This document shows, in pieces, positions 51,812 through 61,867 of a DNA stretch of 64,000 nucleotides. Both the position numbers and the translations under genes were made by a program. The stretch covers positions 1 through 64,000 of the forward strand of contig NZ_JADKYR010000001.1 in the NCBI RefSeq assembly GCF_015354335.1, given 5' to 3'. The DNA is from Methylophilus sp. 13 (GTDB taxonomy: Bacteria; Pseudomonadota; Gammaproteobacteria; Burkholderiales; Methylophilaceae). The first letter of the stretch is position 1. Every line of letters starts with the position of its first letter. The notes under the pieces are model-generated. The model ran no database searches. It was not told the origin of the DNA and saw nothing but the letters and a program-made list of their open reading frames with translations.

Positions 51812-54070
51812 ATGAAGACACACTCAAAATATCAACCGGTCAAACTAAGTGCTTCGGTGCAGCTTAGTGTCATATTTCTTACATTAGCTTCATCCCCCTC
51901 ATATGCAGATACTGCTGAAGTATCTGCAGCGTTGGATATTCCTGTCGTCGAAGTCGAGGGCGTAAGGGCGCACTCTGTTCCGTTGTCAGGTAAAGAAATA
52001 AGTGAGCGAGATATCAAGACGCGTAGCTCCACCACCTTGGACACTACGCGTTTGTTAGAGGATATTCCTGGGCTGACTGTGAATGAGGCCGGTGCGATCT
52101 CCGCTTTACCAGCCATACATGGGTTGGCAGATGAAAGGTTGAAGATTCAAGTAGATGGTATGGACCTATCTGCAGCATGTCCAAATCACATGAATTCTAT
52201 TCTTTCATATATTAATCCCGTAAAAGTTGGGAGTGTCAAAGCCTTTACTGGAATCACACCGGTGAGCGAGGGAGGGGATAGTATTGGTGGGACGATACAA
52301 GTGTCCTCGTTAAGTCCAGTCTTTGCTGAGGTGGGAAAGCAGCTTATAAATGGGAGTGTTGGTACCTTCTATAGAAGCAATGGGTATGCACATGGTTGGA
52401 ACGCTTCCGCAGGCTTTGCTACCGATCAACTGAGCTTCCAGTACTCAGAGTCTCATCTGAGCTCCTCAAATTATAGGGCAGCGAAGAATTTCAAAGATGC
52501 AAGTACATGGGCGCCAGTTTTACGTAATGGTTTGGAGAAAACAGATTTAGATGAGGTCGGATCTAGTTCGATATCAGGCTCGGTTAACAAGTCTCTGGAT
52601 ATGGCTTTCAAACGTGATGGTCATTTATTCCAATTAGGGATTAGTCAGCAAAGCGTAGGGTTCGAAGGATTTCCGAACCAGCGTATGGACATGACCAATA
52701 ATGAAAACACGTCCTTCAATTTCAGATATACAGGTTTGTTTGATTGGGGTGACTTGAATCTCAAATTGTTCCGGCAGCGAGTTAAGCATGCCATGGATAT
52801 GTCATACGAGCGAAGTTATGCAATGCCCGCTATGCCCATGCTCTCTGAGTCACAGACCGAAGGGGGTAGTCTTACTGCATCACTTCCATTCTGGAATGAT
52901 CATTTGTTCAAAGTAGGGGGGGATTTCAAACTCTATGAATTGGATGATTGGTGGCCTCCTGTACAGGGCATGGGGCCGGGATCAATGTGTTGCGATAATT
53001 TTTGGAATGTCAGAAATGGAAAGCGCGATAGAGTTGGTGTATTTGCTGAGGTTGATAGTAACTGGACTGAGACTTGGGTGACTTCGCTTGGCTTACGAAC
53101 GGATATCATCAATGCTGATGCAGGGAAGGTTCAGGGCTACAGCCCTGGGGTATATCAAACGGATGCAAATGCGTTCAATGCGAAGGCTCAGGGAAGACGA
53201 GATCAAAATTACGATTGGACTGCATTAGCCCGCTACACGCCTGATCGTACTCAATCGTATGAGTTTGGCCTGGCTAGAAAAAGCAGATCTCCTAGCGTTT
53301 ATGAGCTCTACCCATGGTCTTCCTTCACCATGGCTGCATTGATGAACAACTTTGCAGGTGATGGTAATGCATACATAGGTAATTCGTCGCTTGAACCTGA
53401 AGTAGCTCACACAGCCAGTTTCTCCTTGGATTGGCATGATGAAAATCGCTCCATGTGGGGAACGAAGGCTAGCGTATATCTAACTTATGTCCAAGATTAT
53501 ATTAATGCAGTGCGATGCACTTTAGCTAGTTGCGGAACAGCAAATACAACCAGAACTGACGGTTTCGTGACACTCCAATATGCGAATCAATCTGCGAGGT
53601 TATATGGGATGGATTTTTCTGCGTATCGAGTATTGGTGACAGATGGCCAATTCGGGCAGTGGACTGCAAAGTCAATGGCGGGTTACGTGAGAGGAGAGGA
53701 TACGAGTACCGGAGACAACTTGTACCACATCATGCCGTTGAATGGCCGATTCACACTGGAGCATAAACTAGGAGGTTGGACTTCTCAGGCTGAGGTTCAA
53801 ATGGTGTCTGCCAAGACTCATGTATCAGCAATTAGAAATGAGACAGAAACAGATGGCTATGGTTTGCTTAATCTAAGGACTAGCTACAGCAATAAATTCA
53901 TGAAAGTGGATTTGAGTCTGGAGAATGCTCTGAATAAGCTTTATTACTCGCCGTTAGGGGGAGCTTATCTTGGCCAAGGGTTTTCTATGACGTCAGGGAT
54001 TATTCCATGGGGGATTAATGTTCCAGGCATGGGCCGCTCAGCAAATGTGGCCGTGACATTCTTATATTGA
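51812..54070 (+). CDS. TonB-dependent copper receptor (OprC/NosA-like)
   Basis: 752 residues from ATG 51812; a signal peptide of about 32 residues. The plug domain has DTTRLLEDIPGLTVNEAGAI and LPAIHGLADERLKIQVDGMD, with the Cys/Met pair ACPNHMNS typical of OprC. Met-rich loops (MDMSYERSYAMPAMPM; GPGSMCC) suit copper binding, and the barrel ends VAVTFLY. A closer start at 51779 lies only one base after AAGGAGG, so it is unlikely. It probably imports copper for methanethiol oxidase. Confidence 0.92.
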   Translation: MKTHSKYQPVKLSASVQLSVIFLTLASSPSYADTAEVSAALDIPVVEVEGVRAHSVPLSGKEISERDIKTRSSTTLDTTRLLEDIPGLTVNEAGAISALPAIHGLADERLKIQVDGMDLSAACPNHMNSILSYINPVKVGSVKAFTGITPVSEGGDSIGGTIQVSSLSPVFAEVGKQLINGSVGTFYRSNGYAHGWNASAGFATDQLSFQYSESHLSSSNYRAAKNFKDASTWAPVLRNGLEKTDLDEVGSSSISGSVNKSLDMAFKRDGHLFQLGISQQSVGFEGFPNQRMDMTNNENTSFNFRYTGLFDWGDLNLKLFRQRVKHAMDMSYERSYAMPAMPMLSESQTEGGSLTASLPFWNDHLFKVGGDFKLYELDDWWPPVQGMGPGSMCCDNFWNVRNGKRDRVGVFAEVDSNWTETWVTSLGLRTDIINADAGKVQGYSPGVYQTDANAFNAKAQGRRDQNYDWTALARYTPDRTQSYEFGLARKSRSPSVYELYPWSSFTMAALMNNFAGDGNAYIGNSSLEPEVAHTASFSLDWHDENRSMWGTKASVYLTYVQDYINAVRCTLASCGTANTTRTDGFVTLQYANQSARLYGMDFSAYRVLVTDGQFGQWTAKSMAGYVRGEDTSTGDNLYHIMPLNGRFTLEHKLGGWTSQAEVQMVSAKTHVSAIRNETETDGYGLLNLRTSYSNKFMKVDLSLENALNKLYYSPLGGAYLGQGFSMTSGIIPWGINVPGMGRSANVAVTFLY

Positions 54071-54087
54071 ACAGAAAACTGACTTTG

Positions 54088-54987
54088 CTATGCTCCAAGT
54101 TGATCAAGTATCACTCGCATTCCAGGAGTCACTTGTTTTTGCTTGTGCATCAAAATGCTGAAGTGTCTGATGATTGGGCATTTTGGCGTTTTGATCTGAA
54201 CGAGCTTTCCGTTTTCAAGATAATCATTGACTACGAATTTTGATAGGCAGCCAATTCCTAAGCCTTCAGCGGCACTTTGTTTAATAGCTTGATGATCATT
54301 AAATTCTAGACTCGATTTGATGAAGGGTAAGTTAATTAGCAGTTCCTGTTCAAGAATTTCACGGGTACCTGAGCCAGGCTCTCTTTGTAGCCAATTCACT
54401 TTACTGAGCTGCGTATAAGTTGCGGATTTACCAGCTAAAGCTCGTACTAATGGATGCTGAGCAGAGCCGACAATGACTAACTCATCTTCAATCCATCGAT
54501 CAACTCGAATGTCTGGATGTTGAGCAGTGCCTTCAATGAGGCCTAAATCAATTTCAAAGTTCGCGACCTTGTTGGCAATTTCCGTTGTGTTTGCCACAGT
54601 GATTTTGAGTGGAGAGGCTTCAATTCCAAGGTTCACATTTTGTGCCTTCCACAATTTTGACAAGTATTGGGGGAGTAAATAATTGCCAATACTGAAACTT
54701 GCGCCAATCTCCAAAAGTGAAGGTTGGTTACTTTGAAATGTGGTTTGTAAGTGATTTGCTGAGTTAAGCAGCTCAAGTGCTTTAGGAAGAAATGCTCTAC
54801 CGTGGTCATTGATGAAGATTCTTTTTGATATTCGATCAAACAGAGGCATGCCCAGGGTTTTTTCTAGTTCTGATATGGACGCACTAATGGCCGACTGCGT
54901 TAGGCCGATTTTTTTACCTGCAGCAATAGTGCTGCCGCTCTTGGACGTTTGAACAAAAATTTGTAGCTGTCTAAGTGTAATTTGCAT
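54088..54987 (-). CDS. LysR-family transcriptional regulator
   Basis: 299 residues from ATG 54987. The helix-turn-helix is LRQLQIFVQTSKSGSTIAAGKKIGLTQSAISASISELEKTLGMPLFDR. The effector domain has the CysB/CbbR-like pattern (GASFSIGNYLLPQYLSKLW, LQREPGSGTREILEQELL). Divergent from a TsdA-like cytochrome, so it may respond to a sulfur compound. No good ribosome-binding site. Confidence 0.9.
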   Translation of the reverse strand: MQITLRQLQIFVQTSKSGSTIAAGKKIGLTQSAISASISELEKTLGMPLFDRISKRIFINDHGRAFLPKALELLNSANHLQTTFQSNQPSLLEIGASFSIGNYLLPQYLSKLWKAQNVNLGIEASPLKITVANTTEIANKVANFEIDLGLIEGTAQHPDIRVDRWIEDELVIVGSAQHPLVRALAGKSATYTQLSKVNWLQREPGSGTREILEQELLINLPFIKSSLEFNDHQAIKQSAAEGLGIGCLSKFVVNDYLENGKLVQIKTPKCPIIRHFSILMHKQKQVTPGMRVILDQLGA

Positions 54988-55103
54988 TTTTATGTATACA
55001 AAATTAATTTGTAATATTAACAATTTTTATTAATTTTATTTATTAATAATCAATATGTATAGTGTTATCGGTTAACTGTATTGGATTCACAAGGAATTTC
55101 GAC

Positions 55104-56036
55104 TTGTCATCAAGAGAAGCCCCTCATTCCATAGTTTATGGCTGTATTTTTATGTTTCTTTTGTTTGCACGAATAGTGTACGCAGGAGGTCTAGAGTCAA
55201 TTCCTGAAGACTTTCAGGCAGCGCCTTTCCCTGAGACTGAACAAGGGAAGTTAGCTGCGTATGGAAAAACACTGATATCCGAGACCTATGCTCTGCTCGG
55301 ACCATATTCAAATAATCCAACCAGTGGCAATCGTCTTGCGTGCGCAAACTGCCATCTGAACAGCGGCACTAAACCATTTGCAGCACCTTATGTGGGTCTG
55401 ACGAATGTATTTCCTATCTTCCTTGGCCGTGAAGGGCGTTTAGCAACACTTGAAGAGCGGATTAACGGATGCTTTGAAAGAAGTCTCAATGGCAAACCAT
55501 TGAAACTTGAAAGCGAAGAGATGCATGCCATCGTGGCCTACATGAAACATCTAAGCCAAGGCACGCCTGTAGGCAAACGTATCATCGGACAGGGTTTCAC
55601 AAAGTTTGAGATACCTGCAAGGGCTGCAAGTCCTACCAATGGCGCAGTTATTTATGGGAAACATTGTATCAGCTGCCATGGTGCTGATGGTCAAGGCAAG
55701 CTGGGGGCAAATGGATTGCGTGAGGGTGGCTACATCTTCCCTCCATTATGGGGGCCTGACTCATTCAATGATGGTGCCGGCATGGCAAGGATTCTAACCG
55801 CTGCCAAATACATTAAAGGCAACATGCCATTTGGTATTCATGCAAATGAGCCACTGTTAACAGACGATGAGGCTTATGACGTTGCAGCCTTTATCAATAA
55901 TCATCCTCGACCAGAAAAGCTCAATAAAGAAAATGATTACCCTGACTTAACCAAAAAGCCAAAAGATAGTCCTTACCCGCCATATGCTGATTCAATTCCC
56001 CAAAGTCAGCACAAGTTCGGCCCCTTCAACTTTTAA
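55104..56036 (+). CDS. Dihaem cytochrome c, thiosulfate dehydrogenase (TsdA)-like
   Basis: 310 residues from TTG 55104, which has AAGGA at the right distance; a GTG at 55062 is less well placed. The signal peptide ends near FARIVYAGGL. Haem 1 is in LACANCHLNSGTKPFAAPY, followed by RINGCFERSLNGKPL with the Cys that in TsdA serves as axial ligand. Haem 2 is KHCISCHGADGQG. TsdA joins two thiosulfates to tetrathionate or works in reverse. Divergent from the LysR gene and upstream of the RND operon. Confidence 0.85.
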   Translation: MSSREAPHSIVYGCIFMFLLFARIVYAGGLESIPEDFQAAPFPETEQGKLAAYGKTLISETYALLGPYSNNPTSGNRLACANCHLNSGTKPFAAPYVGLTNVFPIFLGREGRLATLEERINGCFERSLNGKPLKLESEEMHAIVAYMKHLSQGTPVGKRIIGQGFTKFEIPARAASPTNGAVIYGKHCISCHGADGQGKLGANGLREGGYIFPPLWGPDSFNDGAGMARILTAAKYIKGNMPFGIHANEPLLTDDEAYDVAAFINNHPRPEKLNKENDYPDLTKKPKDSPYPPYADSIPQSQHKFGPFNF

Positions 56037-56085
56037 CTGAGTTTCTTAACTCTTCAATTCCAAAACCCCATCACTTGAAAGGAGG

Positions 56086-59000
56086 ATGCCTGAGTTGGTC
56101 AAGATAGTACAGATTGCACTGAGTCGCCCTTACACATTTATCGTAATGGCAATTCTAATTTTGATTGGTGGAGTTTTGTCTGCACTAAGGATGCCAACAG
56201 ATATTTTTCCTGAGATTCGCATCCCGGTAATTGCGGTTGCATTCCAATATACCGGCATGTCCCCAGATCAGATGTCAGGTCGTATGTTGACGCCATTTGA
56301 AAGGGCGCTTACTACGACCGTAAATGATATCGAACACATTGAGGCTAACTCATATACTGGCTTCGGTATCGTGAAGATATTTTTCCATCCAAACGTAAAT
56401 ATCGCAACGGCCAACGCTCAGGTAACCTCTATATCACAGGCCATGTTGCGTTTGATGCCAGCTGGTACACAACCTCCTATCATTCTTAACTACAGTGCTT
56501 CAACTGTACCTATTCTCCAACTTGCCTTGGCTGGGAAGGGGCTAACTGAACAGAACCTCGCCGATTTAGGCCTTAATGCTGTGAGGCAGAGGTTGGTCTC
56601 GGTGCCTGGCGCAGCCATCCCTTATCCATCAGGTGGTAAAACTCGCCAGGTACAAATTGACCTGGATCCTGAGGCAATGCAATCAAGAGGACTCTCTGCT
56701 CAGGATGTTGCAAATGCACTGGCAAACCAAAATCTAGTACTGCCAACAGGTACACAGAAAATTGGCAGCAAGGAATACACAATCCAATTGAACAACGCTC
56801 CTTCCGCTCTTGAGGAGCTTGGTAGGTTGCCTATCAAATCCGTCAATGGAGCAATGGTATACATTCGTGATGTTGCACATGTGCGTGATGGAAATCCGCC
56901 CCAGACAAACGTGGTTCATGTAGACGGATCACGGTCAGTATTACTCTCAGTATTGAAGAGTGGTGCTACTTCTACCATTTCTATCGTTTCGGGAATCAAA
57001 AGTAAGGTTTTGGAAATCAAACCAACCTTGCCAGATGAGTTGGAAGTCCGACCAATCAATGACCAGTCAATCTTTGTTAGTGATGCTATCAAAGGAGTGG
57101 TGCTTGAAGGTTGTATTGCTGCTGCCTTAACCAGCGTGATGATCCTGCTATTTTTGGGGAGCTGGAGATCCACGGTTATCATTGCCATCTCAATTCCATT
57201 ATCCATTTTAGGTGCCGTAGCTGGTTTAGCTTACATGGGCGAGACCTTGAATATTATGACTCTTGGTGGATTGGCGTTGGCAGTGGGCATTTTGGTCGAT
57301 GATGCAACAGTGACCATTGAGAATATCAACTGGCATTTAGAGCATGGTAAGGATGTAGAAACATCGATCTTGGATGGCGCACGTCAGATTGTAACACCCG
57401 CATTCGTTTCCCTACTGTGTATCTGTATCGTATTCGTTCCAATGTTTTTCTTGGAGGGTGTATCTAGATTCTTATTTGTGCCAATGGCTGAGTCTGTAAT
57501 GTTTGCCATGGTTAGTTCATTTGTTCTTTCTCGAACACTAGTGCCAACTATGGCCAAGTACCTCCTTAAGCCTCATTCAGAAAGTGAGCATGAGGAACAA
57601 CCAGTCTCCAAGAATGTGTTGGTCATGTTCCAAAGGGGATTTGAAAAACGCTTTGAAGCATTCAGAACAAACTATCGTGGTGTGCTTGAGTTGGCCCTTG
57701 ATAACCGGAAGATGTTTGTATTTGGGTTTATGGCCCTTGTCATTCTGAGTTCAACGTTGATTCCGTTTCTTGGGAAGAATTTTTTCCCTGCAGTGGACGG
57801 TGGTCAAATACTGATGCACGTTCGAGTACCTGTTGGAACTAGAATTGAAGAGACTTCTGCAAGATTTGCTCAAATTCAGGCAGAAATCAGAAGACTTATT
57901 CCTTCTGACGAAATAGTCACGTTCGTAGATAACATTGGTATTTCATCAAGTGCGATTAACCTGACTTACAACAATACTGGAGTTATGGGTGTTCAGGATG
58001 GTGATATTCAGATCGCATTAACCAAAGAGCATAGGCCGACTGCTGAATATGTGAAACAGTTGAGAGAGTTATTACCTCGCAAATTTCCAGATACTGTATT
58101 CACCTTTCCGCCTGCAGATATTGTTAGCCAAATTTTAAATTTTGGTACTCCTGCTCCAATCGATATCCAAATCCGAGGAAATAACCTTAACGGAAACTTC
58201 GATTACGCCAACAAGTTGGTAGCTAAGATTAAACAGGTCTCTGGGATTGCAGATGTACGAGTTCAGCAGTCCAGACAGAATCCAGTCATCAAGGTGGACT
58301 TCGATAGGTCTAGAGCTCAAGAGGTTGGTCTTAATGCACGTGATGTGACCAATAGTTTAGTGGTCTCATTAGCAGGTAGCAGTCAAGTTGCGCCAACTTT
58401 CTGGTTAAACCCTGCGAATGGTGTTTCTTATCCTATTGTCATGCAGACCCCGCAGTATCGTATGGGAGAAATGTCTGATCTGGAAAATATGCCGATCAGT
58501 GGCTCCCGTCCAGGGTTTGCTCCCCAGATTCTGGGTGGCATTGCAGATTTCTCTCGTTCAACTTCAAATGCACTGGTTAGTCAGTATGACATCCAGCCTA
58601 TGGTTCAAATTCATGCGGCAACTCAAGGAAGGGACCTTGGTGCTGTTGCCGATGATATAAGGCGCATATTGGCTGAAAACGGTGACTCGGTTCCAAAAGG
58701 GTCGACTGTTTATCTATTGGGCCAGGTTCAAACTATGGAAAGTGCTTTCTCAGGTCTGTTATTTGGATTGCTAGGGGCCATTGTTCTGATCTACCTGTTG
58801 ATTGTGATCAATTTCCAGTCGTGGAGCGATTCATTCGTCATCATCAGTGCTCTTCCAGTGGCAATTGCAGGCATTATCTGGATGCTATTTGCAACCTTCA
58901 CACCATTATCAGTACCCGCCCTGACTGGCGCAATCATGTGTATGGGCGTCGCAACTTCCAACAGTGTGCTGGTCATCAGCTTTGCAAGGGAACGTCTTGC

Positions 59001-59292
59001 TGAGTTAGGTGATGCGACTCAGGCAGCCCTTGAGGCCGGATTCGTCAGGTTCCGACCAGTTCTAATGACGGCATTAGCCATGATCATCGGTATGGCGCCT
59101 ATGGCTTTAGGGCTTGGTGAAGGCGGGGAGCAGAATGCTCCACTTGGTCGAGCTGTGATTGGCGGGTTGTTATTTGCTACCGTCACTACACTGCTATTGG
59201 TACCTATTGTTTTCAGTATGGTGCATTCCAAATCGAAAGAGTCATCGAATAAGCAATTCAGCAATGGAGAAGTAAATGCCATCCAAGCATAA
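56086..59292 (+). CDS. RND-family efflux pump, inner-membrane transporter
   Basis: 1068 residues, the normal length for AcrB-like pumps. Twelve membrane helices in the usual 1+5+1+5 order are evident, with LALAVGILVDDATVTIENIN in helix 4 (proton-relay Asp pair) and the large periplasmic loops. AAAGGAGG abuts the ATG; TTG at 56095 lies at a better distance and may be the real start. Overlaps the adaptor by 17 bases. First gene of a complete RND operon. Confidence 0.95.
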   Translation: MPELVKIVQIALSRPYTFIVMAILILIGGVLSALRMPTDIFPEIRIPVIAVAFQYTGMSPDQMSGRMLTPFERALTTTVNDIEHIEANSYTGFGIVKIFFHPNVNIATANAQVTSISQAMLRLMPAGTQPPIILNYSASTVPILQLALAGKGLTEQNLADLGLNAVRQRLVSVPGAAIPYPSGGKTRQVQIDLDPEAMQSRGLSAQDVANALANQNLVLPTGTQKIGSKEYTIQLNNAPSALEELGRLPIKSVNGAMVYIRDVAHVRDGNPPQTNVVHVDGSRSVLLSVLKSGATSTISIVSGIKSKVLEIKPTLPDELEVRPINDQSIFVSDAIKGVVLEGCIAAALTSVMILLFLGSWRSTVIIAISIPLSILGAVAGLAYMGETLNIMTLGGLALAVGILVDDATVTIENINWHLEHGKDVETSILDGARQIVTPAFVSLLCICIVFVPMFFLEGVSRFLFVPMAESVMFAMVSSFVLSRTLVPTMAKYLLKPHSESEHEEQPVSKNVLVMFQRGFEKRFEAFRTNYRGVLELALDNRKMFVFGFMALVILSSTLIPFLGKNFFPAVDGGQILMHVRVPVGTRIEETSARFAQIQAEIRRLIPSDEIVTFVDNIGISSSAINLTYNNTGVMGVQDGDIQIALTKEHRPTAEYVKQLRELLPRKFPDTVFTFPPADIVSQILNFGTPAPIDIQIRGNNLNGNFDYANKLVAKIKQVSGIADVRVQQSRQNPVIKVDFDRSRAQEVGLNARDVTNSLVVSLAGSSQVAPTFWLNPANGVSYPIVMQTPQYRMGEMSDLENMPISGSRPGFAPQILGGIADFSRSTSNALVSQYDIQPMVQIHAATQGRDLGAVADDIRRILAENGDSVPKGSTVYLLGQVQTMESAFSGLLFGLLGAIVLIYLLIVINFQSWSDSFVIISALPVAIAGIIWMLFATFTPLSVPALTGAIMCMGVATSNSVLVISFARERLAELGDATQAALEAGFVRFRPVLMTALAMIIGMAPMALGLGEGGEQNAPLGRAVIGGLLFATVTTLLLVPIVFSMVHSKSKESSNKQFSNGEVNAIQA

Positions 59293-60424
59293 AGATTCAC
59301 ATCGTATCGTTCTAAATAGCTGTCTCATATTGGCACTAGTGGGTATTGGTATCGTAAGCTACGGAACGGTTATAAGAGCCACTGAAAGCAAGAAACTAGA
59401 TGGATGGACCAAGGAGCAAGCGGTCCCATCAGTCATACTGGTCAGTCCAACCAATGATAATGGTATACAAACGATTGAGTTGCCTGGCAGACTTCAACCG
59501 TTCGCCCAAGCTCCGATTTACGCCAGGGTCAGTGGATACCTTAAAAAATGGAATGCTGACATTGGAGCTCAGGTAAAGGATGGTCAAGTATTAGGTGAAA
59601 TTGAAACGCCAGACCTAGATCAACAGCTGTTACAAGCTAAAGCTGATCTTGCCAGTGCAAAAGTAGGTGCTGATCTTGCCAATTCAACTGCAAAGCGATG
59701 GGTTGCCATGCAAGGAACTGATTCAGTTTCCAAACAGGAGGTAGATGAGCGCGTTGGCGATCAAGCAGCAAAACAAGCCAGGGTAAATGCTGCTCAAGCT
59801 AACCTTGATCGTATCCAAGCTTTGAAAGGGTTCACAAAGTTAATTGCCCCATTTAATGGGATAGTGACTTCCAGGAATACAGATGTTGGAGCATTGATTG
59901 AATTGGGAGGTGGATCAGCAAAGCCACTATTTGTTGTATCAGATACAACCAAGCTTCGGTTGTACATTAGTGTTCCAGAAAATTACGTCTCCAGTATTGG
60001 TAAAGAAGTTGTTGCCAACGTAAGTATTCCTGGTAAGCCTGGTAAAACATATAAGGCTACTTATGTAGCTTCATCTCAGTCAGTGGATCCGAATTCTGGA
60101 AGTACTTTATTTCAATTCATGGTGCCAAATCCTAACGCTGAATTAACTGCAGGTGGTTTTGCGAGAACAAAATTGGAACTTGGGAGCGATGCTAAAACAC
60201 TGACAATCCCATCTAGTGCATTAATTATTCGCCAGGACGGTGTTCTCGTAGCCACTCTGGGCCCAGACAACAAAGTGGTACTCAAGAGCATTCAGGTTGC
60301 ACGTGATCTGGGGAAAACAATTGAAGTTCAACAGGGACTTAGTGTTAGCGATCGCCTGATCGATAGTCCACCTGATGATATTTCCAATGGACTGAAGGTA
60401 CGCGTCAAAGGTGATAAAGTATGA
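59276..60424 (+). CDS. RND efflux periplasmic adaptor (membrane fusion protein)
   Basis: 382 residues. An N-terminal signal or anchor segment (about 10-30) precedes LPGRLQPFAQAPIYARVSGY (lipoyl-like half), the coiled coil LLQAKADLASAKVGADLANS, and the closing half FTKLIAPFNGIVTSRNTDVGA. Links the pump to the outer-membrane factor. It overlaps genes on both sides (17 bases upstream, four bases ATGA downstream). Confidence 0.95.
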   Translation: MPSKHKDSHRIVLNSCLILALVGIGIVSYGTVIRATESKKLDGWTKEQAVPSVILVSPTNDNGIQTIELPGRLQPFAQAPIYARVSGYLKKWNADIGAQVKDGQVLGEIETPDLDQQLLQAKADLASAKVGADLANSTAKRWVAMQGTDSVSKQEVDERVGDQAAKQARVNAAQANLDRIQALKGFTKLIAPFNGIVTSRNTDVGALIELGGGSAKPLFVVSDTTKLRLYISVPENYVSSIGKEVVANVSIPGKPGKTYKATYVASSQSVDPNSGSTLFQFMVPNPNAELTAGGFARTKLELGSDAKTLTIPSSALIIRQDGVLVATLGPDNKVVLKSIQVARDLGKTIEVQQGLSVSDRLIDSPPDDISNGLKVRVKGDKV

Positions 60425-61851
60425 GTTTTTGGCGGAAACTATTAGCTTTGAAGTTAGTGGTGGTTCTTGCTGGTTGCTCACTAATACCTGATCTCAAGAT
60501 GCCTACGGTGCAAGTTGCCCCAGAATACAAAGAAACAGCACCTTGGATTAAAGCAGAGCCCTCTGATCAAATTCCTAGAGGATCTTGGTGGACCTATTAC
60601 AAGGATGACGAGCTCAATAAGCTTCAGGAGTTGCTACTTAAGAGAAACTCGAACCTTGCTGCAGCTTATGCAACTTACCAACGGGCACAAGCTTATGTCG
60701 ATCAAGCGGGAGCCAGCAGGTACCCTGGGCTTTCCTTGAATGGCAGTCCAAGCCGGAATAGAGCTTCTGAGAATCGGCCATTAGTACCATCTACATTCAA
60801 TTTGCCGCCAACCTACTCTCTGTATTCTGTTGGTCTGCAAGCCGGATATGAAGTTGATCTATGGGGAAGGGTAAGTAGCAGTGTCAAAGCTAGTGAAGCA
60901 GGGGCAGCTGCAGTTACTGCAGATTTAGAATCTGTAAAACTAAGCCTACAGACTAAGCTTGTAGATCAATTTATTGTGTTAAGAGGGATTGATCAGCAAT
61001 TACACCTATTACAGGAAACTGTGGACGCAAACGCCAAAGCCTTGAAGTTGATTCAAATTCGCTATGACAATGGTATAGCCCCAGGCTTAGATGTGTCCCG
61101 AGCTGAGGCGCAGCTTGAGTCGGCCAAGTCTCAACTAGAGCAGGCTAAAGCGCAGCGCGCTATTTCAGAGCATGCTATAGCTGTGCTGACCGGCCAATCC
61201 CCATCCAGTTTCTCGCTTGTAAGTCGGGACGATATCATTGATCTTCCAAAAATACCAATCAGTGTTCCTTCTGAATTACTGCAGAGAAGGCCAGACATTG
61301 CGGCAGCACAAAGAAGGGTAGAGGCCGCAAATGCCTCGATAGGGGTCGCGAAGGCCGCCTTATATCCTTCTGTCAATCTGAGTGCGACTTACGGTTATCA
61401 GAGCATTTCGGCCGGTAATTGGTTAACTGCCCCTAGCAACTTTTGGTCTATTGGGCCGGGGATGCTCTTGCAGTTATTTGATGGTGGATTACGCAAAGCT
61501 AAAGTTGCAGAAGCAGAAGCCATTCTGAATGAAAACGGGGCGAGATATAGGGTAGTGGTATTAGAGGCCTTCCAGCAGGTCGAAGATAATCTAGCCAAGC
61601 TAAATTACTATCATACTGCTGCACAGTCAGAGAAAGCTTCCGCAGAAGCCGCAAAGAAGAGTCTGAGTTTTGCGATGAACAGATATCAGCAGGGAGCTGC
61701 GAACTATCTGGAGGTGACTTCTGCTCAAACTGCATCATTAAATTCCCAGCGAGCACTACTCATCTTGAACACAGAGCAGTTAAGAGCTAGTGTTGATTTG
61801 ATAAGAGCTTTGGGTGGAGGCTGGAGTAAGAATGTCCAAGAAGCTGGTTAA
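60421..61851 (+). CDS. RND outer-membrane lipoprotein (NodT/OprM family)
   Basis: 476 residues with a lipobox VVVLAGCS (acylated Cys near residue 20). Two repeated helical halves, typical of TolC-like factors, include LQAGYEVDLWGRVSSSVKAS and LLQRRPDIAAAQRRVEAANA, and the end has YQQGAANYLEVTSAQTASLN. Forms the exit duct of the pump. ATGA overlap with the adaptor. Confidence 0.95.
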   Translation: MSFWRKLLALKLVVVLAGCSLIPDLKMPTVQVAPEYKETAPWIKAEPSDQIPRGSWWTYYKDDELNKLQELLLKRNSNLAAAYATYQRAQAYVDQAGASRYPGLSLNGSPSRNRASENRPLVPSTFNLPPTYSLYSVGLQAGYEVDLWGRVSSSVKASEAGAAAVTADLESVKLSLQTKLVDQFIVLRGIDQQLHLLQETVDANAKALKLIQIRYDNGIAPGLDVSRAEAQLESAKSQLEQAKAQRAISEHAIAVLTGQSPSSFSLVSRDDIIDLPKIPISVPSELLQRRPDIAAAQRRVEAANASIGVAKAALYPSVNLSATYGYQSISAGNWLTAPSNFWSIGPGMLLQLFDGGLRKAKVAEAEAILNENGARYRVVVLEAFQQVEDNLAKLNYYHTAAQSEKASAEAAKKSLSFAMNRYQQGAANYLEVTSAQTASLNSQRALLILNTEQLRASVDLIRALGGGWSKNVQEAG

Positions 61852-61867
61852 TACTTGAGCATCAACC

